Shown here piece by piece: positions 1 through 9,866 of a DNA stretch of 64,000 nt. Source of the stretch: Candidatus Kinetoplastibacterium crithidii (lineage in GTDB: Bacteria > Pseudomonadota > Gammaproteobacteria > Burkholderiales > Burkholderiaceae_B). Within the stretch, counting starts at the first letter, position 1, and each line of letters opens with the position of its first letter. The translations under genes and the position numbers were made by a program. Location: contig CP064915.1 of NCBI GenBank assembly GCA_027557655.1, forward strand, positions 682,001 through 746,000, given 5' to 3'. The notes below the pieces were generated by a model, which saw only the letters and a list, made by a program, of their open reading frames with translations, was not told where the DNA came from and ran no database searches.

Positions 1-1361
1 CCCTCCTCAATATGACCAGATAAATAAAATGGTAAAGAAGGCTGAACTTGTAATAGCATTTGCTGATTATAATAATATTCTGCTAGAACACCCATAGCAT
101 ATGCAGAAGACTCTGGAGTCCGAAAAGCATAAGTTCCTACGGAATTTAATAATTTTCTCAAGGGCCTCATTTCAGCATCACCCATTAAACAAGTGACAAC
201 TGGTTTTTTGGTTTTTGATGTTATTTCTGCTAAAGACTTAGTAACTGTGAAACTATCCAAAGAAAAATCAGGCGTTAACAATATTAAAATACCATCAACT
301 CTCTTATCAATCAAAAGAGCATTAATAATTTTATATATAATCTCACTTGTAATAGGCTTATATAAAATAATAATATTTTCCTTAATTCCATCCTTTTCTA
401 TAAAAGATTCCAAATATTGTAATGTTTCAATACTTAAGTGCGCTTTCATCAGAATAGAAGTACGATTCATCATGTCTGAAGCTAGTTGAGGTGGACCACT
501 TCCATTTGATAATAATACTATATTACGACCATAAATTTTATTTGGATATGATAAAACTTTAAGTGCAGAAAATAAATGTATGAAATATTGTACTCTGACA
601 GCACCAGCTCTTCTCATAACAGCACTAAACACTAGATCAGCTCTATAATCATCTTGTCCCGCTTTTAAAACAATCACAGGCTTAACTCTGGCTAGAGCTC
701 TTAAGGCACTAATAAATTCTCTGGCAATACCTGTAATATCTTCCAGATAAAGAACTATACTATCTGTGTGTATATCCCAAATTAAATAGTCTAATATCTT
801 AGATATACTAAGAGAATCTTTCTTACCAACAGAAGCTATCAAAGAAAAACCAACACTCACGTCTTCCGCCCAATCCATCACAGAAGCTGCAATAGATCTG
901 GATTGTGTTATCAAAGCAACTTTACCAGATTTAGACGTATGATTATATAAACTAATATTTAAGAAAATATGCGGCCTCTGTATTCCTGACGATTCTGGTC
1001 CCAATAATTCACACTGATTATCAATAGCCCATTTTTTACAAAAAAAAATGCTTTTATCATCAAACCTATCATGAACAGGACAATGCAAAATTATGAGAGA
1101 TTTGGGCTTAAATACAGATATAAAATCTAATGCTTCAAATATTAAATCTCTAGATATACATATTACAGCTAAATCAACCATTTCAGGTAGCAATTCTTCA
1201 ATAAAATTTTCTTTCAAATGAAATCCTGAAATAGTACTATAATCGACATGTAATATTTTCGTAACTATATTAGAAATAGAAATTCTTATCTTTACCTGTG
1301 AATCAATAACAAGCAGTACAGAACGAGGTTCGAACAAAGAAGTAAGAAAATGTCTCGACAT
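1..1361 (-). CDS. PatZ/Pka-like acyl-CoA synthetase (ADP-forming type) / acetyltransferase, 5' part, cut by the window edge
   Basis: The frame is open for 453 codons from an ATG at 1361 to the left edge, so the C-terminal ATP-grasp and any GNAT domain lie outside. The visible part begins with a CoA-binding fold (MSRHFLTSLFEPRSV), then succinyl-CoA-ligase-like domains: LYLEDI and KPVIVLKAG near residues 200-230, and FRTPESSAYAMGVLAEYYYNQQMLL near the edge. These resemble PatZ/Pka, enzymes that acetylate lysines of metabolic enzymes such as acetyl-CoA synthetase. After KAG the segment before RRAG is about ten residues shorter than in E. coli PatZ as I recall it. The gene is divergent from gltX across about 100 bp. 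The family call is fairly secure. Activity cannot be judged from half a protein. Confidence 0.75.
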   Translation of the reverse strand, partial: MSRHFLTSLFEPRSVLLVIDSQVKIRISISNIVTKILHVDYSTISGFHLKENFIEELLPEMVDLAVICISRDLIFEALDFISVFKPKSLIILHCPVHDRFDDKSIFFCKKWAIDNQCELLGPESSGIQRPHIFLNISLYNHTSKSGKVALITQSRSIAASVMDWAEDVSVGFSLIASVGKKDSLSISKILDYLIWDIHTDSIVLYLEDITGIAREFISALRALARVKPVIVLKAGQDDYRADLVFSAVMRRAGAVRVQYFIHLFSALKVLSYPNKIYGRNIVLLSNGSGPPQLASDMMNRTSILMKAHLSIETLQYLESFIEKDGIKENIIILYKPITSEIIYKIINALLIDKRVDGILILLTPDFSLDSFTVTKSLAEITSKTKKPVVTCLMGDAEMRPLRKLLNSVGTYAFRTPESSAYAMGVLAEYYYNQQMLLQVQPSLPFYLSGHIEE

Positions 1362-1464
1362 CAAAAACCTCGAGAAATGTTTATTAATTTATGGGCTATA
1401 ATCACTATATATTGTTTAAATTTTAACAATTAGCATTTTATTCTAATACATTTTAATAAATTTT

Positions 1465-2868
1465 ATGTCTAATAATCAAATCAGAGTTCGCTTTGCTCCT
1501 TCTCCAACAGGAGATCTTCATTTAGGCGGTGCACGTACTGCACTATTCTCATGGGCCTTTGCTCGTCATAATAATGGTGTTTTTTTATTAAGAATAGAAG
1601 ATACAGATTTACAAAGATCAACTAAAAAATCTCTTGAATCCATAATAGAAGGAATAAATTGGTTAGGATTAGTTCCTGATGAAGTACCAATATACCAAAC
1701 TAACAGAATGGAACGTTACAAAGAAGTACTTCAAAACATGTTAACTGATGGCTCCGCTTATTATTGCTATAGCTCGCCAGAAGAAATTGAATTCATGAGA
1801 GAGTTAGCAAGAAAAAATTTCTTGAAACCAAAATATAATGGCATGTGGCGACCAGAAAAAGGAAAGCAATTACCTCAAATACCAAAAGGACGAACTCCAA
1901 CAATACGATTCAAAACTCCACAACATGGAATAACCAAATGGAATGATATAGTAAAAGGAGAAATTATTTTTCCAAACGAAGAATTAGATGATTTGATAAT
2001 TGCTCGTTCTGATGGAACACCAACTTACAATTTCTGTGTAGCAGTAGACGATTGGGATATGAAAATTTCACATGTTTTACGTGGTGATGATCATGTAAAT
2101 AATACTCCTAAACAAATAAATATATTAAATGCAATAGGAGCAAATATACCAGAATACGGTCATATTCCTATGATTCTAGCTTCTAATGGGGAAAAACTAT
2201 CTAAAAGACATGGAGCTGTAAGTATACTAGAATATAAGAAACTAGGGTATCTGCCTGAAGCAATGGTAAATTATTTATCCAGATTGGGCTGGAGTCACAA
2301 AAATGATGAAATTTTTAGTAGGCAAGAATTAGTCAGATGGTTTGACCTAAAAAACCTCTCAAAATCATCTGCTCAATGGGACCCCAAGAAATTAAATTGG
2401 ATAAATTCTCATTACATTAAAAACACAAGCTCTACCGATCTATCAAAAATGATATATAAGCAATATATGATAGAAAAAAATATAGATCTTAATGTAGCAA
2501 ACTTACAAGGAATAATTGATCTTTTTAAGGATAGGGTTAACACTTTATTAGACCTAGTAGAATCTGTCATGCTTTTCTATTTAGAACCAACAAGAGAATC
2601 TCTGAAACAAATAAGTAAAGAAGATACAAAAATATTAAAATTATTCCTTACAGAAATAGAAAATATAGAATGGCAAATAGATAGTATAGATATAGCAATA
2701 AAAAAAATCTTAAATGATAATAATATTTCAATGAAACAATTAGGTGTCCCAGTAAGAATCGCTCTGACAGGAAATACAAAAACTCCTTCTCTTAACAAGA
2801 TATTAATTGTTATGAATAAAGATACAGTAATTCATAGAATAAATAACGCAATCAAAACAAACAATTAA
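1465..2868 (+). CDS. gltX: Glutamyl-tRNA synthetase
   Basis: Class I aminoacyl-tRNA synthetase charging tRNA with glutamate in the cytoplasm. The HIGH-type motif is in SPTGDLHLGGARTALFSW near residues 13-30, and the KMSKS-type motif is EKLSKRHGAVS near residue 245. The length of 467 aa is normal and the alpha-helical anticodon-binding half is complete. Because gatCAB is encoded at 54610-57908, this enzyme could be non-discriminating and also mischarge tRNA(Gln). That is an inference resting on absence of GlnRS, which this window cannot show. It is followed by a hairpin that overlaps a likely NrdR box, then nrdA. Confidence 0.96.
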   Translation: MSNNQIRVRFAPSPTGDLHLGGARTALFSWAFARHNNGVFLLRIEDTDLQRSTKKSLESIIEGINWLGLVPDEVPIYQTNRMERYKEVLQNMLTDGSAYYCYSSPEEIEFMRELARKNFLKPKYNGMWRPEKGKQLPQIPKGRTPTIRFKTPQHGITKWNDIVKGEIIFPNEELDDLIIARSDGTPTYNFCVAVDDWDMKISHVLRGDDHVNNTPKQINILNAIGANIPEYGHIPMILASNGEKLSKRHGAVSILEYKKLGYLPEAMVNYLSRLGWSHKNDEIFSRQELVRWFDLKNLSKSSAQWDPKKLNWINSHYIKNTSSTDLSKMIYKQYMIEKNIDLNVANLQGIIDLFKDRVNTLLDLVESVMLFYLEPTRESLKQISKEDTKILKLFLTEIENIEWQIDSIDIAIKKILNDNNISMKQLGVPVRIALTGNTKTPSLNKILIVMNKDTVIHRINNAIKTNN

Positions 2869-2960
2869 ACTATCAAAAAAATCAATATTTTTTATCTTAT
2901 ATCTGTCAATAATTATTTGTAAAAAAACAAAACAAAATATTTTTAACTTGTATAAAAAAT

Positions 2961-2988
2961 ATCTAAACACTACTATTAGTGTTTAGAT
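2961..2988 (+). terminator. Hairpin after gltX (possible terminator, overlaps NrdR-like box)
   Basis: A perfect 10-bp inverted repeat, ATCTAAACAC / GTGTTTAGAT, surrounds an 8-base loop about 95 bp after the gltX stop. No clear T-tract follows, so terminator function is uncertain. The same bases contain the first NrdR-like box upstream of nrdA, which may be the real reason for the symmetry. Confidence 0.4.
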
Positions 2989-3013
2989 TAAAGAAAAGTA
3001 CTATATGTTGTAT
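2967..3013 (+). promoter_or_regulatory. Pair of NrdR-like boxes upstream of nrdA
   Basis: Box 1 at 2967-2982 reads ACACTACTATTAGTGT. Box 2 at 2998-3013 reads GTACTATATGTTGTAT. Each matches 12 of 16 positions of the NrdR consensus ACACWATATATWGTGT as I recall it. Their starts are exactly 31 bp apart, three helical turns, which is the usual spacing of NrdR box pairs. Box 2 overlaps a possible -10 (TATTAT, 3011-3016). NrdR is the ATP-cone repressor of ribonucleotide reductase genes, and the first gene downstream is nrdA (start 3093). I cannot see whether the genome encodes NrdR. Confidence 0.6.
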
Positions 3014-3092
3014 TATAAACGTATAGGCTAGATTAAAATTTTTGTACTGCTTAATAATAAAATTAAACAGTACTTATAAAAAGAATTAAGAC

Positions 3093-5936
3093 ATGGAAAA
3101 TAAAACAAATAATTCAGTTGAAACATTTTCAAACAATAGTAATGAAAACCAATGGATGAAATATAAGGTAATTCGTCGTGATGGATCAGTAGTATACTTC
3201 TCACCTAATAAAATAAGCACAGCAATGGCAAAGGCTTTTATCGCCGTTCGAAATGAGCAGAATACACTGTCAGTTAGCAATAGAGAGCTTATAGAAAAAC
3301 TAACTAATCAAGTAGTAATATCTTTAACACGAAATAAAATTGATAACGCAACTTTCCATATAGAAGATATTCAAGATCAAGTAGAATTATCGCTAATGCG
3401 TTCTGGTTTACATGATGTAGCTAGATCTTATGTTCTATATAGAGAAAAAAGAAATCAAGCTAGAAAAAATGAATATATTTCTTCCCTTCAACAAAAAAAT
3501 GAATTTCAATCAATAATTGTCGAAGATTCCGGATTAAAACGTCAACTAGATATAGATAAACTTAAATCAATTATAAAATCTGCATACACTAATTTTGAGA
3601 ACTTACTCGATATCGAAGAAATTCTAAAGGAAACAATAAGAAATTTATATAACGGCATCAAAATAAGCGAAGTATTTAAATCTCTTATTCTTACTACTAG
3701 AGCAAAAATTGAAAAAGAACCAGCATATAACTATATTACTGCCCGTCTTTTGCTACATTCTATTAGAAAGGAAGTTTTAGGAAAAGAACTGAACCATGAA
3801 GATATGGAAACGAAATACAAAGAAGCTTTCGAATCATTTATCACAAAAGGTATCTCTTCAGGGTTATTATCACCAAACATGGGTAGTTATGATCTTAAAA
3901 AACTTGGAAATGCATTAAATCATAATAGAGATCTAAAATTTAAATATTTAGGATTACAAACTTTATACGATAGATATTTTTTACATATAAATAATGCTCG
4001 CATTGAATTACCACAAATATTTTTCATGCGAGTAGCTATGGGCATAGCACTAAAAGAAAACAACAAAGAAGAAAAGGCCATAGAATTTTATGAAATATTA
4101 TCTTCTTTTGATTTTATGAGTTCTACACCAACTTTATTTAATTCTGGAACAAAACATTCGCAAATGTCTTCCTGCTATCTAACAACTGTACCAGATAGTT
4201 TGGAAGGTATTTATGATGCAATTAAAGAAAATGCATTATTAGCAAAGTATGCTGGAGGACTTGGGAATGACTGGACTCCAGTTAGAGCTTTAAGGAGTCA
4301 TATAAACGGCACTAATGGGGAAAGTCTAGGTGTCGTTCCTTTCCTTAAAGTAGTAAATGATACTGCTGTCGCAGTTAATCAGGGAGGTAAGCGCAAAGGA
4401 GCTGTATGTACATACCTAGAAACCTGGCATCTAGATATAGAAGAATTTCTGGAACTCCGTAAAAATACTGGGGATGAACGACGAAGAACTCACGACATGA
4501 ATACTGCTAATTGGATTCCAGACTTGTTTATGAAAAGAGTGCATGAAAATAAAGAATGGACTTTATTTTCTCCTTCAGATTGCCCTGATCTACATGATAA
4601 ATACGGTAAAGAATTCGAAATAGCTTATATGAATTATGAGAATAAAACTACAACAGGAGAAATAAAATTATTTAAAAAAATTCCTGCTGTTACTCTATGG
4701 AGAAAGATGCTTTCTATGCTATTTGAAACTGGTCATCCATGGATAGCATTTAAAGATCCTTGCAATATAAGATCTCCTCAACAACATGTAGGCGTTGTTC
4801 ATAGTTCTAATCTCTGTACAGAAATTACATTAAATACAAGCAACACTGAAATTGCAGTTTGTAATTTAGGATCTGTTAATTTGGTTAATCATATCAAAGA
4901 ATCCGAAAATGGAAATCTTGAACTAGATTTAGAAAAATTACAAAAAACAATAACAATAGCTATGCGCATGCTAGACAACATAATAGATATTAACTATTAT
5001 GCCGTATCTAAAGCAAAAACAGCAAATGAAAAACATAGACCTGTAGGACTTGGATTAATGGGATTCCAAGATTGTTTACATATGATGAAAATTCCATATT
5101 CTTCCCAAGAAGCTGTAAATTTTTCAGATAAATCTACAGAAGCATTATGCTATTATGCCTATTTAGCATCTAGTAATTTAGCAAAAGAAAGAGGCAAATA
5201 TAGTACATTTGATGGCTCGCTTTGGTCGAAAGGAATTATGCCACATGATTCTTTAGAACTTTTGTTAGAAGAACGAGGTAATTACCTTAATTTTGATAAA
5301 TCAACTTCTCTAGATTGGAATCACTTGAGATCCCATATTCTAGAACATGGTATGAGAAATTCAAATTGTGTTGCAATTGCACCAACGGCTACAATTTCAA
5401 ATATAATTGGAGTATCAGCCAGCATAGAACCTACATTTCAAAATTTATATGTAAAATCAAATCTTTCTGGAGAATTTACTATTATCAATGAATATTTAGT
5501 AGAGGATTTAAAAAAAATAGGTTTGTGGGATCAAGTGACAATATCTGATTTAAAATACTTTGATGGAAGTTTGTCAAAAATAGATAGGATTCCAAATTTC
5601 ATCAAAACAATATATAAAACAGCATTTGAAATAGAATCATACTGGCTAATAGAATGTGCCGCAAAACGTCAAAAATGGATAGATCAGGCTCAATCTTTAA
5701 ATATATATATGCATGGAGCATCTGGCAAAAAAATAGATGAAACATATAAATTAGCATGGACCAAAGGATTAAAAACGACATATTATTTAAGAACATTAGG
5801 TGCTACTAGTGTAGAAAAATCTACCGGGAATGGTGGTGAGTTAAATTCAGTAAATATCTCAAACAATAACCTGAAAGATAATAAACCAACTTGTTCTATA
5901 GGAAATAATTCTGAAGAATGTGAAGTATGCCAATAA
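3093..5936 (+). CDS. nrdA: Ribonucleoside-diphosphate reductase class Ia, alpha subunit
   Basis: Large subunit of the enzyme that reduces NDPs to dNDPs, working with NrdB just downstream. An N-terminal ATP-cone spans about residues 22-120 (YKVIRRDGS...), the allosteric activity domain. The active-site cysteine pair is C361 (MSSCYLTT) and C590 (AVCNLGS). The radical-site motif is N573-L-C575-T-E577. The protein ends in a C-terminal CEVC motif, expected for thiol exchange with thioredoxin or glutaredoxin. At 947 aa it has the length usual for beta-proteobacterial NrdA. It is in an operon with nrdB (33-bp gap) and probably repressed by NrdR through the upstream box pair. Confidence 0.97.
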   Translation: MENKTNNSVETFSNNSNENQWMKYKVIRRDGSVVYFSPNKISTAMAKAFIAVRNEQNTLSVSNRELIEKLTNQVVISLTRNKIDNATFHIEDIQDQVELSLMRSGLHDVARSYVLYREKRNQARKNEYISSLQQKNEFQSIIVEDSGLKRQLDIDKLKSIIKSAYTNFENLLDIEEILKETIRNLYNGIKISEVFKSLILTTRAKIEKEPAYNYITARLLLHSIRKEVLGKELNHEDMETKYKEAFESFITKGISSGLLSPNMGSYDLKKLGNALNHNRDLKFKYLGLQTLYDRYFLHINNARIELPQIFFMRVAMGIALKENNKEEKAIEFYEILSSFDFMSSTPTLFNSGTKHSQMSSCYLTTVPDSLEGIYDAIKENALLAKYAGGLGNDWTPVRALRSHINGTNGESLGVVPFLKVVNDTAVAVNQGGKRKGAVCTYLETWHLDIEEFLELRKNTGDERRRTHDMNTANWIPDLFMKRVHENKEWTLFSPSDCPDLHDKYGKEFEIAYMNYENKTTTGEIKLFKKIPAVTLWRKMLSMLFETGHPWIAFKDPCNIRSPQQHVGVVHSSNLCTEITLNTSNTEIAVCNLGSVNLVNHIKESENGNLELDLEKLQKTITIAMRMLDNIIDINYYAVSKAKTANEKHRPVGLGLMGFQDCLHMMKIPYSSQEAVNFSDKSTEALCYYAYLASSNLAKERGKYSTFDGSLWSKGIMPHDSLELLLEERGNYLNFDKSTSLDWNHLRSHILEHGMRNSNCVAIAPTATISNIIGVSASIEPTFQNLYVKSNLSGEFTIINEYLVEDLKKIGLWDQVTISDLKYFDGSLSKIDRIPNFIKTIYKTAFEIESYWLIECAAKRQKWIDQAQSLNIYMHGASGKKIDETYKLAWTKGLKTTYYLRTLGATSVEKSTGNGGELNSVNISNNNLKDNKPTCSIGNNSEECEVCQ

Positions 5937-5969
5937 TACGTTTATGAAGTATTTAAAAGAGAACTGAAT

Positions 5970-7043
5970 ATGAATGCAGAAAAAATATTAATAGATGATG
6001 GAATAACATCTTCTACTAAGCAAAATGGAAGAGTAAATGTCCTCGAAAAAAGAATTATTAATGGCAAAACAGATGTGAATCAACTTGTACCATTTAAGTA
6101 TAAATGGGCATGGGAAAAATATCTTAGTACTTGTGCTAATCACTGGATGCCTCAAGAAGTAAATATGTCTAGAGATATAGCACTATGGAAAAATCCAAAT
6201 GGACTTACAGAAGATGAACGTAGAATTGTAAAACGTAATTTAGGATTTTTTGTTACTGCTGATTCATTAGCAGCTAACAATATAGTCCTAGGAACATACA
6301 GGCATATTACAGCACCAGAATGTCGACAATTTCTCTTAAGACAAGCTTTTGAGGAAGCTATTCATACTCACTCCTATCAATATATAGTTGAAAGTTTAGG
6401 ATTAGACGAGTCTGAAATATTTAATGCTTATCATGAAATAGAATCTATTAAAGCAAAAGATGAATTTCTAATTCCATTCATAGATTTAATCTCTGATAGT
6501 AATTTTAAGACAGGAACTTTAGAATCAGATCAAAACCTACTAAAATCATTAATTGTCTTTGCATGTTTGATGGAAGGTTTATTTTTTTATGTTGGATTTG
6601 TTCAAATATTGTCGCTAGGTAGACAAAATAAGATGACAGGAGCTGCAGAACAATATATGTATATATTGCGTGATGAATCTATGCACTGCAACTTTGGCAT
6701 AGACTTAATAAATACTATAAAGCTAGAAAATCCTCATCTATGGACAACTGAGTTTCGTCAAGAAATAATTAGTTTATTTGAAAAAGCTGTAACGTTAGAA
6801 TATGCCTATGCTGAAGATACTATGCCTAGAGGCATATTAGGATTAAATTCTTCAATGTTTAAATCATATCTTAGATTTATAGCTAATAGACGTTGTCAAC
6901 AAATAGGTTTAGAACCACTCTTCGATCACGAAGATAATCCATTTCCTTGGATGTCAGAAATGATAGATTTAAAAAAGGAAAGAAATTTTTTCGAAACAAG
7001 AGTAATAGAATATCAAACTGGTGGAGCCCTAACCTGGGAATAA
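5970..7043 (+). CDS. nrdB: Ribonucleoside-diphosphate reductase class Ia, beta subunit
   Basis: Small subunit carrying the di-iron/tyrosyl radical cofactor. The spacing E129-x2-H132-x3-Y136 (FEEAIHTHSYQYI) matches the E. coli ligand/radical arrangement around Y122, so this is a tyrosyl-radical class Ia/Ib enzyme. Further ligands appear in RDESMHCNFG. The C-terminus (TGGALTWE) is the tail that docks onto NrdA. It is 357 aa, normal, and follows nrdA. No NrdI or NrdH gene lies nearby, which favours class Ia over Ib. Confidence 0.96.
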   Translation: MNAEKILIDDGITSSTKQNGRVNVLEKRIINGKTDVNQLVPFKYKWAWEKYLSTCANHWMPQEVNMSRDIALWKNPNGLTEDERRIVKRNLGFFVTADSLAANNIVLGTYRHITAPECRQFLLRQAFEEAIHTHSYQYIVESLGLDESEIFNAYHEIESIKAKDEFLIPFIDLISDSNFKTGTLESDQNLLKSLIVFACLMEGLFFYVGFVQILSLGRQNKMTGAAEQYMYILRDESMHCNFGIDLINTIKLENPHLWTTEFRQEIISLFEKAVTLEYAYAEDTMPRGILGLNSSMFKSYLRFIANRRCQQIGLEPLFDHEDNPFPWMSEMIDLKKERNFFETRVIEYQTGGALTWE

Positions 7044-7056
7044 CATCTTTTCTTAA

Positions 7057-7098
7057 ATTAGTAATCTAATATTGCAAATACATTATTAGATTACTAAT
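7057..7098. terminator. Hairpin between convergent nrdB and prmA
   Basis: A perfect 14-bp inverted repeat (ATTAGTAATCTAAT / ATTAGATTACTAAT) with a 14-base loop fills the 66-bp gap between the two convergent genes. The position suits a bidirectional terminator. T-tracts are weak on both sides. Confidence 0.55.
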
Positions 7099-7109
7099 CT
7101 TAAACAAAT

Positions 7110-8009
7110 TTATCTAATACCATGTAAACATGCCCAACCATCTTTAACTTTCCAAACAGATAATTTTATATAATTACTATAGGCTAATTTTATTGATTCA
7201 ATTTGACTAGTAAGTATTCCTGATAAAAGTAAACTGCCACCAATTTCTACTCTTCTACTTAACTCTACAGCCAAAATTTGTAAAGGTTCCTTTAAAATAT
7301 TGGCTACAACTAAATTATATCTTTCATCTTTTAACTCTGATGGAAGCTTAACATGTACAAGAACTTTGTTAATTTTTGCATTACTGACAGTAGTATCTAT
7401 TGCTAAAGGATCAATATCCACAGCAACAGCCTTTTTTGCACCTAATTTCAAAGCAGTTATAGCTAAAATTCCAGATCCACAGCCATAATCTAGAACAGTA
7501 CTATTATTTACAAGATTCGAATCCATCCATGATAGACATAAACTAGTAGTGGGATGTGACCCAGTACCAAAAGCCATACCAGGATCAATTCTTACGTATA
7601 TTCTTTTATCTAAATTATCTTTTATATTAAGAACATGATTAATAGGAACTATTTTCAATTTATCTGTAATGTCAAAAACAGAAAAATTACTCTGTACTAA
7701 AGATACCCAATCAATATCTATAATTTTTTTTAAACTTATATTATCTACAACAAAACTATTTCCTAAATGATCTAAGGCATAATTTAAAACTTCTAATGGA
7801 TCTAAATGTTCAGATATCAACACTGATAATTTATTTCTTTCCCATGATAAATTATGTAAAACAATACCAGGTTCTCCAAAAATTGGAGTCTCATAATCAC
7901 CTCCTGCATCTGCATCCTCAATAGAAACAGAACAAGCTCCCACCAATAATAACTTATCAGATAATATCTCAGCATCTGAATGAAAACAATTAAGAACTAA
8001 TTCATGCAT
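7110..8009 (-). CDS. prmA: Ribosomal protein L11 methyltransferase
   Basis: SAM-dependent enzyme that methylates ribosomal protein L11. The diagnostic PrmA segment DPGMAFGTGSHPTT lies at about residues 142-155, followed by SAM motif I LDYGCGSG (173-180) and motif II VDIDPLA. The length of 299 aa is normal. It is the last gene of the minus-strand run aroQ-accB-accC-prmA, a standard beta-proteobacterial order. Confidence 0.93.
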   Translation of the reverse strand: MHELVLNCFHSDAEILSDKLLLVGACSVSIEDADAGGDYETPIFGEPGIVLHNLSWERNKLSVLISEHLDPLEVLNYALDHLGNSFVVDNISLKKIIDIDWVSLVQSNFSVFDITDKLKIVPINHVLNIKDNLDKRIYVRIDPGMAFGTGSHPTTSLCLSWMDSNLVNNSTVLDYGCGSGILAITALKLGAKKAVAVDIDPLAIDTTVSNAKINKVLVHVKLPSELKDERYNLVVANILKEPLQILAVELSRRVEIGGSLLLSGILTSQIESIKLAYSNYIKLSVWKVKDGWACLHGIR

Positions 8010-8028
8010 AAAAATCTTAAAAAATCTG

Positions 8029-9375
8029 TTAAATACGTTGTGATATCTTTTGTTCTAGATAATGTATACTAGTTCCACCTTCTATAAATCTTGCATCTTG
8101 GAGTAATTCTCTATGCAAAGATATATTAGTAGAAATGCCTTCTACTACCATCTCAGACAAAGCTACTCTCATTCTAGACAATGATTGTTCTCTAGTATCT
8201 CCATATGTTATCAACTTAGCAATCATAGAATCATAATAAGGAGAAACAAAGTAACCATTAAAAACATGTGAATCTACCCTAACACCTGGACCTCCAGCCA
8301 CATGCCAATTAGTTATTTGGCCAGGACTAGGTGTAAAATTAAAAGGATCTTCAGCATTAATACGACATTCAATAGCATGTCCTTTTATACTAATATCACG
8401 TTGCCGAAATCTTAATTTCTCACCAGCTGCTATTCTAATTTGTTCTTGTACTAAATCTATACCAGTAATTAACTCTGTAACCGTATGTTCAACCTGGATA
8501 CGAGTATTCATTTCTATAAAATAAAACTCGCCATTCTCAAATAAAAATTCAAACGTACCTACGCCTCTATAATTCATTCTTTTACAGGCATCTACACATC
8601 TATTACCTATGCGTTCAATCAATTTTCTAGAAATATTAGGAGATGGAGCTTCCTCAATAACTTTCTGGTGTCGCCTTTGCATAGAACAGTCTCTTTCCCC
8701 TAACCATACAGTATTACGCATCTTATCAGATATAACTTGTATTTCAATATGCCTAGGATTTTCTAAAAATTTTTCTATATATACATCTATATTATTAAAC
8801 GTTATTTCAGCTTCAGAACGAGTCATTGAAACAGCATTTAATAAGGCAGCTTCCGTATATACCACTCTCATCCCTCTACCACCACCACCAGCAGAAGCTT
8901 TGATTATAACAGGATAACCTATTTTCTTTGCAATATTCAAAATCTCTCGAGGATCTTCTGGCAAAACCCCATCTGAACCAGGTACAACAGGAACTCCAGA
9001 TTCAAGCATCATCTTTTTAGCACAAATCTTGTCTCCCATTTGTCTAATAGTTTCTGGACGAGGCCCAATAAATACAAAACCACTTTTCTCTACACGTTCA
9101 GCAAAATTCGCATTTTCAGAAAGAAATCCATAGCCAGGATGAATTGCTTCAGCATCTGTTACTTCAGCAGCAGAAATAATAGCTGGCATATTTAAATAAC
9201 TGTCTTTAGAAGAAGCTGGTCCAATGCAAACTGACTCATCTGCCAATCTTACATACTTTGCATCACTATCAGCCTCAGAATGTACAACGACCGTCTTAAT
9301 ACCCATCTCCCGACAAGCCCTCTGTATTCTGAGTGCAATTTCACCACGATTTGCTATTAGAATTTTTTCAAACAT
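8029..9375 (-). CDS. accC: Acetyl-CoA carboxylase, biotin carboxylase subunit
   Basis: Carboxylates the biotin of AccB using ATP and bicarbonate, the first step of fatty-acid synthesis. The start at 9375 (MFEKILIANRGEIALR) gives the usual 448 aa. The ATG at 9411 would overlap the end of accB and adds residues absent from the family. The ATP-grasp glycine loop KASAGGGGRGMR spans 159-170, and EMNTRIQVEHTVTE is the conserved active-site strand. It lies 7 bp after accB, probably co-transcribed. Confidence 0.96.
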   Translation of the reverse strand: MFEKILIANRGEIALRIQRACREMGIKTVVVHSEADSDAKYVRLADESVCIGPASSKDSYLNMPAIISAAEVTDAEAIHPGYGFLSENANFAERVEKSGFVFIGPRPETIRQMGDKICAKKMMLESGVPVVPGSDGVLPEDPREILNIAKKIGYPVIIKASAGGGGRGMRVVYTEAALLNAVSMTRSEAEITFNNIDVYIEKFLENPRHIEIQVISDKMRNTVWLGERDCSMQRRHQKVIEEAPSPNISRKLIERIGNRCVDACKRMNYRGVGTFEFLFENGEFYFIEMNTRIQVEHTVTELITGIDLVQEQIRIAAGEKLRFRQRDISIKGHAIECRINAEDPFNFTPSPGQITNWHVAGGPGVRVDSHVFNGYFVSPYYDSMIAKLITYGDTREQSLSRMRVALSEMVVEGISTNISLHRELLQDARFIEGGTSIHYLEQKISQRI

Positions 9376-9382
9376 AAATTTA

Positions 9383-9814
9383 TCAATCAATAATGAACAA
9401 ATGCTGTCCATATTCTATTGGAGCACCATTTTCAACTAAAATTTCTTTTATAATACCTGTCCTTTCTGACTCTATTTCATTAAGCAATTTCATAGCTTCT
9501 ATGATACACAAGGTATCTCCCTCCTTAACCATTTGCCCTATATGAACAAAAGGAGAAGTTCCTGGCGAAGATGACCTATAAAACGTTCCTACCATTGGAG
9601 CCTTAACTACATAAGAATTATCTACATTCTTTGTTACAGAATTATGATCTGATATAACAACTTCACTATTCAATGAATTAGAAATCGTAGATTGATTACC
9701 AGAATTTGGAGACTTAACTATCTTGATCTTTTCTTCTCCTTCTGTAATTTCAAGTTCAGTAATTGCAGACTCAGATACTAAATCTACTAACGTTTTTATT
9801 TTTACAAGATCCAT
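9383..9814 (-). CDS. accB: Biotin carboxyl carrier protein of acetyl-CoA carboxylase
   Basis: Carries the biotin that shuttles carboxyl groups between AccC and AccAD. A C-terminal biotinyl domain (about residues 68-143) holds the attachment motif EAMKL with biotinylated K109. The N-terminal helix (DLVKIKTLVDLV) and a Ser/Asn-rich linker at about residues 35-65 are typical. The length of 143 aa is normal. Because the protein needs biotin, the cell must make or import it. Confidence 0.95.
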   Translation of the reverse strand: MDLVKIKTLVDLVSESAITELEITEGEEKIKIVKSPNSGNQSTISNSLNSEVVISDHNSVTKNVDNSYVVKAPMVGTFYRSSSPGTSPFVHIGQMVKEGDTLCIIEAMKLLNEIESERTGIIKEILVENGAPIEYGQHLFIID

Positions 9815-9866
9815 TTCATATCCAAAAAGTGCTGAGGATTTTTACATAAAAATAGTTATTAATATA

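Noticed and set aside
193..489. Plus-strand 98-codon open frame near the left edge
   Set aside because: It is antisense to the PatZ-like gene, whose minus frame is continuously open and family-like.
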